Below are positions 26,851-34,575 of a stretch of DNA of 64,000 nucleotides, in pieces. The stretch is from Frankiales bacterium (GTDB lineage: Bacteria > Actinomycetota > Actinomycetes > Mycobacteriales > Jatrophihabitantaceae): contig JAOPUZ010000025.1 in NCBI GenBank assembly GCA_025966315.1, positions 1 to 64,000 of the forward strand, given 5' to 3'. The translations under genes and the position numbers were made by a program. The notes beneath the pieces are model-generated. The model saw only the letters and a program-made list of their open reading frames with translations, did not search any database and was not told where the DNA came from. Position 1 is the first letter of the stretch, and each line of letters opens with the position of its first letter.

Positions 26851-27405
26851 TCAGGCAGCGCTGAGCACGGCCTCGATCTCGAGCGTGATGGTGATCTTGT
26901 CACCGACGACCACGCCGCCACCGTCCATCGGCATGCTGATGTCCACGCCGAAGTCGCTGCGGCTGATCTCGGCATGTGCGGTGAAGCCGGCGCGCGTGCC
27001 GCCGTACGGGTCTGGCCCGAAGCCGTTGAGTTCAAGCGTCAGGGGAACGGCCTTCGTGACGCCCTTGAGCGTCAGGTTGCCCTCGACGATCCAGTCGTCG
27101 CCGTCGTTCGACACGCTGGTGGACTGGTAGGTCATGGTCGGGTACTTCTCGACCTCGAAGAAGTCAGCCGAGCGGATGTGGTCATCGCGCTGGGCGTTGT
27201 TGGTGTCGATGGAGCCGAGTTCGATCTCGGCGCTGACCGAAGACACGGACGGGTCCGCGGCGGTCACGATGGCGCCGCTGAAGGTGCCGAAGCGGCCCTT
27301 CACCTTGCTGACCATCATGTGGCGGACGCTGAAGCTGACGTCCGAGTGAGCGGCGTCGATAGCCCAGGTGCCGGTGATGTAACCCGGGATCGTGGTGGTG
27401 GTCAT
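26851..27405 (-). CDS. YceI family lipid-binding protein
   Basis: A 184-residue YceI-domain protein (lipocalin-like barrel that binds isoprenoid or other lipid). Motifs: the N-terminal GTWAIDAAHSDVSFSVRHMM stretch, KVKGRFGTFSGAI (about 45-57), RDDHIRSADFFEVEKYPTMTYQS and GNLTLKGVTKAVPL. No signal peptide is present, so it is cytoplasmic like most actinobacterial homologues. ATG 27405 is preceded by AAAGGAG. A palindrome at 27477-27491 upstream suggests control by a MarR- or TetR-type regulator. It converges with accA3. Confidence 0.92.
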   Translation of the reverse strand: MTTTTIPGYITGTWAIDAAHSDVSFSVRHMMVSKVKGRFGTFSGAIVTAADPSVSSVSAEIELGSIDTNNAQRDDHIRSADFFEVEKYPTMTYQSTSVSNDGDDWIVEGNLTLKGVTKAVPLTLELNGFGPDPYGGTRAGFTAHAEISRSDFGVDISMPMDGGGVVVGDKITITLEIEAVLSAA

Positions 27406-27476
27406 GCGGTTCTCCTTTGGCGAGTGGTGGTGGTTTCTATTCAGCATGGCAAAATTGTTTAGCGTTCAACTGTTTG

Positions 27477-27491
27477 GTCCAACGGTTGGAC
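27477..27491. promoter_or_regulatory. Candidate operator upstream of yceI
   Basis: GTCCAACGGTTGGAC is a perfect palindrome with seven-base arms around one base, 72 bases upstream of the yceI start. A related GTTCAAC half-site lies 13 bases closer to the gene. Actinobacterial yceI genes are often controlled by MarR-type regulators with TTGAAC-like sites; which regulator acts here is unknown. Confidence 0.4.
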
Positions 27492-27572
27492 ACTACGCGC
27501 ACATTCCCGACAAGTGAACGGCCCGATGTGGCCTGGCTCATAGGATGGCTCCGCTCGCGGCACACTGTAGGA

Positions 27573-27953
27573 GTGTCCGATGAATTCCCACCGCCGATAG
27601 GGCCGCCCGGCCCGACCGGGCCAGACCAGCCGGACGAGCTGCGACCGTCGGTGCTGTTGTGGTTCAAGTACGCCTTCGGCGGCCGCTTGAACGACCGCTA
27701 TGACGGGTGGGTGCTGCACGACCTGACCGGACGGGACTGGCGCATCCGCGAAGCGGGCCGGATCATGCTGTTCGCCCTGGTTCCCGCGATCGGGTTGCTG
27801 TTCTTACCCGGGCCGCTGCAGATCCGCATCTACACCGCCCTGTTCGTGGTGATCGGGCCGTTGTTCGTCGGTCTGGCCTACGGGGACGAGCTGCGGGACC
27901 GCCGGCTCCGGCAACACGGTCTGCTGCCCCCGCAAGGCCCCGACATCTACTGA
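27573..27953 (+). CDS. DUF5313 family membrane protein
   Basis: A 126-residue protein with a proline-rich start, the conserved LLWFKYAFGGRLNDRYDGWVLHDLTGRDW block (two stretches between about 30 and 58), then two membrane helices (about 66-85 and 88-107) and a short basic tail ending PQGPDIY. This order matches the actinobacterial DUF5313 family, whose function is unknown. The start is GTG 27573, although the AGGA sequence is very close to it. The last seven bases overlap the convergent gene on the other strand. Confidence 0.8.
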   Translation: MSDEFPPPIGPPGPTGPDQPDELRPSVLLWFKYAFGGRLNDRYDGWVLHDLTGRDWRIREAGRIMLFALVPAIGLLFLPGPLQIRIYTALFVVIGPLFVGLAYGDELRDRRLRQHGLLPPQGPDIY

Positions 27954-28303
27954 GTGTCGCCGTCGCGCCGGGACACGATGCGCGCGATCATCTCGATGCG
28001 CTTGCGAGCCAGGGACTGCATCTCTTCCGTGCGTGACGCCACGTGCTCGGCGTCCGCGCCGGCCGAGAAGACCATGGCCCAGCCGCCGTCACCCTCTAAG
28101 GTCGGGACGCGTTCGACCAGTTCGGCTCGCGACACGTGATGGCTGCCGTCGAAGAAATGGTCCGATGTGACCACGGCGACCACGACATGGTCTTCGGGCA
28201 GCTCGTCCACCTTGGCCACGATCTCGTCGGCGTGATCGGCGAAAATCTCCGCCGCTTTGATGGTGCGGTGCGATTTCTCGATCTGTTCAGGCGAAAGTTC
28301 CAT
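27947..28303 (-). CDS. Small hypothetical protein
   Basis: A 118-residue acidic protein starting MELSPEQIEKSHRTIKAAEIFADHADEI (first 28 residues, helical). A likely strand VVVAVVTSDHFF and a central GWAMVFSAGADAEHVASRTEEMQSLARKRIEMIARIV region (about 78-112) follow, suggesting a compact alpha/beta protein. No family is recognised with confidence. It sits 30 bases upstream of lpdA on the same strand but downstream in the text, so lpdA and this gene are not clearly one operon. The ATG at 28303 is the only good start. Confidence 0.65.
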   Translation of the reverse strand: MELSPEQIEKSHRTIKAAEIFADHADEIVAKVDELPEDHVVVAVVTSDHFFDGSHHVSRAELVERVPTLEGDGGWAMVFSAGADAEHVASRTEEMQSLARKRIEMIARIVSRRDGDTQ

Positions 28304-28333
28304 CAGCCGCCGTCCCCCTCGGTTCTCGTATCG

Positions 28334-29761
28334 TCAGTCCAGGTCGTCGTGCTGGGTCAGCTGCCGAGCGGCCTCCGTGATGGATCCGGACAGCGAGGGA
28401 TACACGGCGAAGGTGGCGGCGAGCTCGTTCACGGTCAATCCCAGCTGTACCGCGGTGGTGATCTGCAGAATCAGCTCCGAGGCCTGCGGCGCCACCACGC
28501 TGCCGCCGATGACCACGCCCGTGGCGCTACGGCAGTACAGCTTGACGTAGCCGTCGGCGAGGCCTTGCATCTTGGCCCGGGCGTTGCGGGCCAGCGGCAA
28601 CGTGACGGTTCGAGCCGGTACCGCGCCCGACGTCACCGCCTCATGACCGATGCCCACGGTCGCGATCTCGGGATGGGTGAACACGTTGGCGGCGACCGTC
28701 TTCAACCGGAGCGGCTGGACGGCCTCGCCGAGCGCGTGCCACATGGCCACCCGGCCCTGCATCGCGGCCACCGAGGCGAGCAGCAGGACGCCGGTGCAGT
28801 CGCCTGCGGCGTAGACCCCGGGGATAGCGGTCCGCGAGACCCGGTCGACGGTCAGAAACCCGTGCTCGTCCGGGGCCAGCCCGACATGCTCCAACCCGAG
28901 GGCGGCGGTGTTGGGAACCGAACCAACGCACATGAGGACATGGGATCCAGTGACCATTCGCCCGTCGGTGAGGGTGACCTCGACGCCGGCGCCATCGGCG
29001 CTGCGGATGACGGCTGCGGCCCGGGCGTGCTTCATCAGGCTGCCGCCGTGCTCGGTGAACACCTTTTCGATGACGTCCGCCGCGTCCGGGTCCTCGCCGG
29101 GCAGCACCTTTGCCCGGCTGGACACCAGTGTGACCGGCACGCCCATTTCGGAATACGCGGACGCGAACTCGGCACCCGTGACGCCCGAGCCGACCACGAT
29201 CAGGTGCTCGGGAACGTCCTGCAGGGTGTAGAGGTCTCGCCAGGACAGGATGCGTTCACCGTCCGGCTCGGCCCCGGGGAGCACTCGCGGCGTGCCGCCG
29301 GTGGCCAGCAGCACGACGTCCGCCGGCACAGCGTGCTGGTCATCGGGCTGCTTACCGTTGCCGACAACGTCCAGCAGGAACGTACGCCCGCTCTGCTGCG
29401 GGCTGAACCTGGCCCGGCCGGCAATCACCGTTACCCCGGCTTTGACCAGCCGTTCGTGGATGTCGGTCGACTGGCTGGCCGCCAGCGCGAGCACGCGCTC
29501 GTTCACGACCCGCAGATTGACGTTGACCTCGGCCGCGTGGTTCGAGCAGACGCCCAAGGACGGTGCGCTTCGGAAAGCGGTGACCCGTTCGGAGGTGGCA
29601 ATGAGCGTTTTGGACGGGACGCAGTCGTACAGCACGCACGCGCCGCCGACCCCGTCGGTCTCGATCAGGGTGACGTCAGCGCCCAATTCGGCCGCCACCG
29701 TCGCGGCTTCGTAGCCGGCCGGCCCACCACCGATGATTGCGATCCGTGTCACGGGGCTCAT
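28334..29761 (-). CDS. lpdA: LpdA-type FAD-dependent NAD(P)H-quinone dehydrogenase
   Basis: A 475-residue flavoprotein of the pyridine nucleotide-disulfide reductase family. FAD motif IAIIGGGPAGYEAA, NAD motif VVGSGVTGAEFASAYSEMG (about 185-203) and YAAGDCTG (about 315). The C terminus has VYPSLSGSITEAAR in place of the His-Glu dyad of true lipoamide dehydrogenases. That is the hallmark, as I recall, of mycobacterial LpdA, a quinone reductase. The redox segment reads GGACVLYDCVPSK, keeping both cysteines spaced as C-x4-C. ATG 29761 gives the canonical N terminus; the long open frame upstream is spurious. It is divergent from the GGCT-like gene. Confidence 0.9.
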   Translation of the reverse strand: MSPVTRIAIIGGGPAGYEAATVAAELGADVTLIETDGVGGACVLYDCVPSKTLIATSERVTAFRSAPSLGVCSNHAAEVNVNLRVVNERVLALAASQSTDIHERLVKAGVTVIAGRARFSPQQSGRTFLLDVVGNGKQPDDQHAVPADVVLLATGGTPRVLPGAEPDGERILSWRDLYTLQDVPEHLIVVGSGVTGAEFASAYSEMGVPVTLVSSRAKVLPGEDPDAADVIEKVFTEHGGSLMKHARAAAVIRSADGAGVEVTLTDGRMVTGSHVLMCVGSVPNTAALGLEHVGLAPDEHGFLTVDRVSRTAIPGVYAAGDCTGVLLLASVAAMQGRVAMWHALGEAVQPLRLKTVAANVFTHPEIATVGIGHEAVTSGAVPARTVTLPLARNARAKMQGLADGYVKLYCRSATGVVIGGSVVAPQASELILQITTAVQLGLTVNELAATFAVYPSLSGSITEAARQLTQHDDLD

Positions 29762-29815
29762 TGTCCTGGTCGGCGGTTGTCTGCCGCCACCCTGGGGTCG
29801 GTACGCTGCCGGATC

Positions 29816-30268
29816 GTGCCCCTTTACGCCGCGTACGGCTCGAACCTGGATCCGGCGCAGATGCGCAACCGCTGTCCACATTCGCCGTTCGCCGGCACCG
29901 GGTGGCTCACCGGATGGCGATTGACCTTCGGTGGCGAGGAACTCGGCTGGGAAGGCGCACTGGCCACGCTCGCCGAAGATTCCGGGTCGCAGGTCTTCGT
30001 GGGCTTGTACGACATCACCGAGCAGGACCGGATCGCGCTGGACAAATGGGAAGGCGCGGACACCGCCCTGTATCTGACGACCCGCGTACGGGTGTCGACC
30101 CTGGACTCCGACGTGCTGGCCTGGACTTATGTGCTCAATTCCTACGAGGGCGGCCTGCCGTCTGCTCGGTATCTGGGTTTGATTGCCGAGGCCGCCGAGA
30201 CGGCCGGTGCCCCGAGCGACTACGTGTCCGAGTTGCGCAACCGACCGTGCCGCTCGATCGGCGTCTGA
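29816..30268 (+). CDS. Gamma-glutamylcyclotransferase-like protein
   Basis: A 150-residue protein of the GGCT-like fold. It begins VPLYAAYGSNLDPAQM, whose YGSNL loop is the family signature, followed by TGWRLTFGG, VFVGLYDIT and LDKWEGADT (region of the catalytic Glu, about 80). It probably cleaves gamma-glutamyl or related amide bonds to release 5-oxoproline; specificity is unknown. GTG 29816 is 54 bases from the divergent lpdA start, so the two share a control region. Its last codons and stop are duplicated immediately downstream (30273-30310). Confidence 0.85.
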   Translation: MPLYAAYGSNLDPAQMRNRCPHSPFAGTGWLTGWRLTFGGEELGWEGALATLAEDSGSQVFVGLYDITEQDRIALDKWEGADTALYLTTRVRVSTLDSDVLAWTYVLNSYEGGLPSARYLGLIAEAAETAGAPSDYVSELRNRPCRSIGV

Positions 30269-30310
30269 GCCTCGCAACCGACCGTGCCGCTCGATCGATC
30301 GGCGTCTGAG
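30236..30310 (+). repeat. Tandem duplication of the 3' end of the GGCT-like gene
   Basis: The segment 30236-30269, which ends with the stop codon of the GGCT-like gene, is repeated at 30273-30310 with four extra bases (ATCG) inside the second copy. The two copies are otherwise identical over 34 positions. It marks the left boundary of the accessory island that follows. Confidence 0.85.
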
Positions 30311-30451
30311 GCTCCCATGCGCGGATGTGCGCCAATGCGAAGCCGGCTCGATGGTCGCCGCCACGAAACCGTCGGAGGCCGCAGCTACGCTCGCCGAGCC
30401 TCCCATCACGGTGCCCGGGGCAACGCCCTGGCCGTCGAAAGAAGCTATCTC

Positions 30452-30778
30452 GTGGGCGCCGCTGGACCCCCGCTTCGATTCGCCTTTGCTGACGAATCGT
30501 TCAGGGATCCACAGCAAGCCGAAGGGCAACTCGGTTACTACCAATTAGCGGCTGTCTTGCTCGACGGATTCGACGTTAGCGAATTTCGCATCAACGTCCG
30601 AAGCCCCAGTGACGCCGCTGGCGAATTCAAGGCGTCCGCACGAGCCAACGCTGGCGACCGGCGTGCGATCGCAGACATGCTGGACATGATTCGCTCACCC
30701 TGGACAGTCGCGAGGCAGTTGTCGGCAACCATCCGAGGCAAGAAAACAAGAGGGATTTGCTTACCCGCAGGCGCCTGA
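30452..30778 (+). CDS. Hypothetical protein, possibly a truncated DUF3800-like fragment
   Basis: About 108 residues from GTG 30452. The N-terminal stretch LRFAFADESFRDPQQAEGQLGYYQLAAVLLDG resembles the opening strand and DES motif of DUF3800-type RNase H-like proteins (FVDES followed by a hydrophobic AAV strand), but the remainder stops after about 100 residues, short of a full domain. No good ribosome site is present. It may be a 5' remnant of an accessory gene cut by the rearrangements in this island. The family assignment is tentative. Confidence 0.35.
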   Translation: MGAAGPPLRFAFADESFRDPQQAEGQLGYYQLAAVLLDGFDVSEFRINVRSPSDAAGEFKASARANAGDRRAIADMLDMIRSPWTVARQLSATIRGKKTRGICLPAGA

Positions 30779-30872
30779 TCACAGGCGGCGTCCTCGACCG
30801 AAACTTCCGGATGACGCACCGCCATGATCGCGACGAACAATTGCTATGGGTGCCATACGCGGTCGGTTGGGC

Positions 30873-31160
30873 TCACCGTCGGCACTGGCTACGCACCAGA
30901 TCGGGAAGGTCGTGCCCCCACTCCGCGATCGCCACGTAGGAACGGGCCCCGGCCAGCACCGCGCACACCGCCAACCCCGAGCACCGCAACCAACTGGTGC
31001 CGCACGCTCCGTCGAGACCGCGGATCGCGCACCGCCCCAACGCGGCCAAAAGATCGGCCGGGACATCGCCACCGGCGACGACACGCTCGGCGCTGCCCGG
31101 GACGGCAGCAGGAATCAGGGACAAAGCAAATGCGGGCACGGCACACGCTCCGATGATCAC
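30873..31160 (-). pseudogene. ISAs1-family transposase N-terminal remnant
   Basis: On the minus strand PAAVPGSAERVVAGGDVPADLLAAL is followed in a second frame by VRDPRSRRSVRHQLVAVLG and then, back in the first frame, by LAVCAVLAGARSYVAIAEWGHDLPDLV. Together these make the usual N-terminal region of ISAs1/H-repeat transposases (associated domain before the DDE core). The last switch is explained by one extra G in a G run near 30979. The catalytic DDE part is absent and no terminal repeats are visible, so this is an inactive fragment. Confidence 0.75.
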
Positions 31161-31295
31161 GATGGACCCAGCAACCGTCATGATCACCAGCGGTGCCGCG
31201 CCCGCCCGCAAGTACACCAACACCGCCGTGTCACACCACGACACGCCCAAGATCACGACTACGCCGGAGCCCTGGCGAGGGCACTACAGCGACAA

Positions 31296-31348
31296 CGGCA
31301 TAACCCGCAGCGCGGGCCGTAACCGACCTGACACCGCAGGTTATGCCG
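31296..31348. terminator. Hairpin downstream of crystallin-like gene A
   Basis: CGGCATAACC (31296-31305) pairs with GGTTATGCCG (31339-31348) across a 33-base GC-rich loop. It lies about 110 bases past the gene stop on the minus strand. The identical structure follows the second copy at 32610-32662, so it belongs to the duplicated unit. Confidence 0.55.
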
Positions 31349-31456
31349 CGAGTCTTTCTGGAATGTTTTCGCGCGTGAGCGCTATTGTCAACCAATATGC
31401 CGTTATCAGCGCCCCGACATTCCGTACGTTTGACGGACGTCTCGATTAATGCTCGG

Positions 31457-31834
31457 CTAGCACTTCTGGACAGAACTGATGGTGTCGTTCATCCAGAGCG
31501 TGTCATATCTGGTTCGGGGGGCGATCCCGCCGACCGTACCGGAATAGTAGGCGTCAGAATAGACGCAGTACCAATCGTCCGACACACTTATAATGCTGCT
31601 GATCTGGTCATTTGCCGGAGTGCCGTTAAGCATTCCCACCCAGGAAAGGTCAGCATAGCTCGGAGCAGGGTAGAACTCACCAGTACCGACGTTCAATTCG
31701 TCGCCGTAGCCGTAGCTGTCCTGGAAGAGTTCTATGCCTTCGTTGGCGGAGGCGGGGGCAGCCGAAGCGGCAAAACCTACCGCGCTCAGCACGGCAACCA
31801 CCGCCGTGCCGATGAGTCTCGATCGGATCCTCAA
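31457..31834 (-). CDS. Secreted beta/gamma-crystallin-like protein, copy A
   Basis: A 125-residue precursor. A Sec signal peptide (RIRSRLIGTAVVAVLSAV then AASAAPASA, cleavage after about residue 30) leads to a mature protein of about 95 residues. It contains two Greek-key-like repeats: GIELFQDSYGYGD...NDQISS and WYCVYSDAYYSGT...NDTISS. The N-D-x-I-S-S ends match the calcium-binding clamp of microbial beta/gamma-crystallins, and the family overlaps with what databases label peptidase inhibitor I36. There are two Cys residues (WYCVY and the final C). TTG 31834 is the start, with GAGAGGAAAA upstream, the same as in copy B. Function is unknown. Confidence 0.75.
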   Translation of the reverse strand: MRIRSRLIGTAVVAVLSAVGFAASAAPASANEGIELFQDSYGYGDELNVGTGEFYPAPSYADLSWVGMLNGTPANDQISSIISVSDDWYCVYSDAYYSGTVGGIAPRTRYDTLWMNDTISSVQKC

Positions 31835-32147
31835 AATACATTTTCCTCTCGGGTGAATGGACTTGATGTTTATCGACTGACATCGGGGTATTGTGCCGGT
31901 AGACCAACATGGACCGGATTGTCCCGCGCCGATGTCGTATCGTGCCAGAGGTTGAGGACGCAGACCAAATCGATTGCTCATAAGCCTGAGAATCAGCGCC
32001 CGCCTCTACCACGTTGCCGAGATGAGCAGTAGATCAGGCAGACATCGGCGACTATCGGGCAACTTTCGGAGCGGTTTGCGCTCGCGAAAGCAAAAATCTT
32101 CAGCCGTTACTATCATCGTGTTTTCCTTGATGGAGGGAACCACTTAG

Positions 32148-32287
32148 GTGAGTCAATCGGTGGGCACGGCGTCGCCCAGTCGTGCGGACGCGCAGGGCCG
32201 CGGCCGATCACGGTTTCGGCGAGGCGTCGTGCTGGTGGTGTCGCGGCATTGATCACCGCGGCCACGACCTTCGACGACGTCACCTAG
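32148..32287 (+). pseudogene. Broken 5' copy of the membrane-anchored protein gene at 33468
   Basis: From GTG 32148, behind a GGAGGG ribosome site, the sequence encodes VSQSVGTASPSRADAQGRGRS and RFRRGV, closely matching residues 1-30 of the protein at 33468. A one-base deletion near 32233 then shifts the frame and a TGA follows at 32250-32252. Restoring the frame gives VAALITAAT before a TAG at 32285. Everything after the signal-anchor is missing. It is the non-functional partner of crystallin-like copy A. Confidence 0.8.
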
Positions 32288-32587
32288 CGCCGACGTCGCC
32301 CTGCTCCCCCCACTGTCCGACGCGCGCCGCGCGGCCGAACGACTGCAAGTGCCCACCAGCCATCCGCTCCGCGGGTGCGGTTGTGGTTGCTGGCACAGGC
32401 GAAGCGGATGGCGGCCGTGTTGAGGGTTCGCCGACGCGGATCCGACGGGTGAGGTAACGGCGGGTGGAATGGCCGAACGGGGCCGCGGCGCTCGCACCCG
32501 CTGCGAGCGGCGGCGCGGGCATGTCCCTGCTCGCCGGCCACAAGGCATCCGTCCGAGGCGCATCCGTCCGAGACGGCGGCCCGCCTC
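32288..32587. other. 300-bp spacer between the two duplicated units
   Basis: GC-rich sequence between the broken partner gene and the second repeat unit. Short open frames exist on both strands, but none shows a recognisable motif, ribosome site or hydrophobic segment. It probably derives from the deleted remainder of the partner gene or from an inserted fragment. I see no terminal repeats or target duplications. Confidence 0.5.
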
Positions 32588-32609
32588 GGCGAGGGCACTA
32601 CAGCGACAA

Positions 32610-32662
32610 CGGCATAACCCGCAGCGCGGGCCGTAACCGACCTGACACCGCAGGTTATGCCG
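32610..32662. terminator. Hairpin downstream of crystallin-like gene B
   Basis: Same ten-base arms as at 31296-31348 (CGGCATAACC and GGTTATGCCG), here at 32610-32619 and 32653-32662, about 110 bases past the stop of the minus-strand gene. Confidence 0.55.
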
Positions 32663-32769
32663 CGAGTCTTTCTGGAATGTCGTCGCGCCTGAGCGCTATT
32701 GTCAACCAGTATGTCGTTACCAGCGCCCCAACATCCATACTTTTGAGGGACGCCTCGACTAATGCCCAG

Positions 32770-33150
32770 TTAGCACTTCTGGACAGAGCTGATGGTGTCG
32801 TTCATCCAGAGCGTGTCATAGCTGGACCAGGGGTCGATCCCGCCGACCGTACCGGAATAGTAAGCGTCAGAATAGACGCAGTACCAATCCGGCGACCAGC
32901 TGTAAATGCTGCTGATCTGGTCATTTGCCGGAGTGCCGTTACGCATTCCCACCCAGGAAAGGTCAGGCTGGCTCGGAGTTCGATCCCAGACGCCACCAGT
33001 ACCGACGGCCAATACGTCGCCGCCGCCGTAGCTGTGCTGATAGAGGTAGATGCCTTCCGCGGCGGAGGCGGGAGCGGCCGAGGCGGCAAAACCGACCGCG
33101 CTCAGCACGGCAACCACCGCCGTGCTGATGAGTTTTGATCGGATTCTCAA
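32770..33150 (-). CDS. Secreted beta/gamma-crystallin-like protein, copy B
   Basis: A 126-residue paralogue of the protein at 31457. Signal peptide RIRSKLISTAVVAVLSAV with cleavage expected after SAAPASA (about residue 30). The mature part has two crystallin-type motifs: GIYLYQHSYGGGD...NDQISS (about 34-77) and WYCVYSDAYYSGT...NDTISS (about 83-122). Differences from copy A cluster in the first motif (EGIYLYQHSYGG versus EGIELFQDSYGY; GGVWDRTPSQP versus GEFYPAPSYA). TTG 33150 is preceded by AAAGGAAAA. It reads divergently from the intact anchored protein gene at 33468, suggesting joint regulation. Confidence 0.78.
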   Translation of the reverse strand: MRIRSKLISTAVVAVLSAVGFAASAAPASAAEGIYLYQHSYGGGDVLAVGTGGVWDRTPSQPDLSWVGMRNGTPANDQISSIYSWSPDWYCVYSDAYYSGTVGGIDPWSSYDTLWMNDTISSVQKC

Positions 33151-33467
33151 ATGCGTTTTCCTTTCGGGTTAATGGACTTGACGTCTATTGACTGACGTCG
33201 GGGTATTGTGCGGGTAGACCGACCTCGACCGGATTGTCCCCCGCACGATGTCGTAATCGTGCCGGATGGTGAGGACGTAGACAAAATCGATTGCCCATGA
33301 GTCGGGGAATCACTGCCCGAATGTACTTCGTTGCGGAATGAACAGTCGATCAGGCAGGCATCGGCGATTATCGGGCAACTTTCAGAGGTGTTTCGCGCCC
33401 GCGAAAGCAAGAAGCACTCATTCGTTACTAAAATCGAGGTTTTCTTTGCATGGAGGGAAACACTTAC

Positions 33468-34430
33468 GTGAGTCAACCGGTGAGCACAATGTCGCCCGAC
33501 CCCGCGGACGCGCACGGCCGCGGCCGATCACGGCTTCGGCGCGGCGTCAGGCTGGCAACTGTCGCGGCACTGATCACCGCGGCCACGGCCGTCACGTTCG
33601 AACTGCGACGCAATCGCGCTGATCACGCCGGCAAAGCCAGCAACATCGTCGTGACCGTGCTGAGCGATCCACGTCAGATCACGCTGCCCCTTGACCACTA
33701 TCAACTCAGCACGGCGCAAACGACGCTGATCAATCGCGCCACGGCGACACTGGCCGCCCGCTGCATGCGGACCTTCAGACTGACGCCGGTCATCGATCCC
33801 GGACAGATCACCGATAACGCCGGCGCCAACCTCGGCAATCAGCGGCGTTACGGGCCGCTCGACGCCTCGTTGGCCGCACGCTACGGCGTTCGCCCCGCTC
33901 CTCAGCCACCCGCGCGAACCCGGCCTCCCGCGGCCGGGCCTTCAGGAGATCAACTAGCGGTGTGGTCCGGGACCGGTCCAGCAACATTCGGTGGCCAGCC
34001 AATTCCCGCCGGAGGGTGTTCCGGCGCCGCGGAACGCGACCTTGCCCATGGTGTGCCCACGGCGGACTTCAGCCTGCCGGCCAAACTATCGGCACAGGCC
34101 TGGCACGACTCGCGGAGCGACCCGATTGTCACCGCGGCCTTCTCGACCTGGCACGGATGCATGGCGGGTTCGGGATTCTCGTACACCCAGCCGATGGACG
34201 TCGTGAACGATCCCCGGTTCCGTACCACCGCACCGACGGCACAAGAAAAGCACACAGCGGTAGCCGACGTCGCCTGCATGCGCCTGCACAACGTGGCAGG
34301 GATCTGGCTCGCTGCTGACTCAGCCCAGCAAGTCGTCCTCATCAAGAAAAACCAGCGCGCCCTGGACGCAATCGTGGCCGTCAACCACGCGATGCTCAGC
34401 TCCGCCCAAACCTTGCTGAGCACCCCTTGA
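33468..34430 (+). CDS. Membrane-anchored or secreted protein of unknown function
   Basis: A 320-residue protein with a basic N terminus, one membrane segment (about 25-42, RLATVAALITAATAVTFEL) and a large extracellular part. The outer region shows ATLAARCMRTFRLTP (about 95-109), a proline-rich linker (about 145-165) and WHGCMAGSGFSYTQPMD followed by AVADVACMRLHNVAGIW. Paired RCM/GCM and ADVAC motifs recur in actinobacterial exported proteins of unknown role. Start GTG 33468 has GGAGGG ten bases upstream, preferred to ATG 33450. A truncated copy lies at 32148. It is divergent from crystallin-like gene B. Confidence 0.7.
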   Translation: MSQPVSTMSPDPADAHGRGRSRLRRGVRLATVAALITAATAVTFELRRNRADHAGKASNIVVTVLSDPRQITLPLDHYQLSTAQTTLINRATATLAARCMRTFRLTPVIDPGQITDNAGANLGNQRRYGPLDASLAARYGVRPAPQPPARTRPPAAGPSGDQLAVWSGTGPATFGGQPIPAGGCSGAAERDLAHGVPTADFSLPAKLSAQAWHDSRSDPIVTAAFSTWHGCMAGSGFSYTQPMDVVNDPRFRTTAPTAQEKHTAVADVACMRLHNVAGIWLAADSAQQVVLIKKNQRALDAIVAVNHAMLSSAQTLLSTP

Positions 34431-34575
34431 GCTTAAGGGCTTGCCGATGGACCAACAGGCTTCGTTTGTGGAGCGGTTTGAGGCTGTAGGCCGCCCCATC
34501 CTGGTGCCAGTCGTGGCGGTATCGAGTTCGGCGTGCACCTCGATAGATGTGCCGCGATAATTCTGCTCAGTGGGC

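Larger units (their letters stand above)
31274..32267. repeat. Direct repeat copy A of a ~1-kb secreted-protein unit
   Basis: This segment matches 32588-33590 along its length, with scattered base changes and small indels. It includes a hairpin, a secreted crystallin-like gene on the minus strand, the divergent intergenic region and the start of a plus-strand anchored-protein gene. In this copy the plus-strand gene is broken. The left boundary starts at GGCGAGGGCACTACAGC, directly next to the ISAs1 remnant. Confidence 0.9.
32588..33590. repeat. Direct repeat copy B of the ~1-kb secreted-protein unit
   Basis: Second copy of the unit at 31274-32267, offset by about 1.31 kb. It carries the hairpin, crystallin-like gene B, the divergent promoter region and the intact start of the anchored-protein gene. 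Protein-level changes are concentrated in the mature crystallin-like domain, while the signal peptide and the last 20 residues are nearly identical. Confidence 0.9.

Noticed and set aside
28136-29815. Plus-strand open frame ahead of the GGCT-like gene
   Set aside because: It is the antisense of lpdA and lacks domain content; the real gene begins at GTG 29816.
29762-30544. N-terminal extension of lpdA on the minus strand
   Set aside because: It runs antisense to the GGCT-like gene, and the Rossmann motif begins correctly at ATG 29761.
32464-33138. Plus-strand open frame over crystallin-like gene B
   Set aside because: It is the antisense of a gene with a clear signal peptide and paired motifs, and it has no domain of its own.
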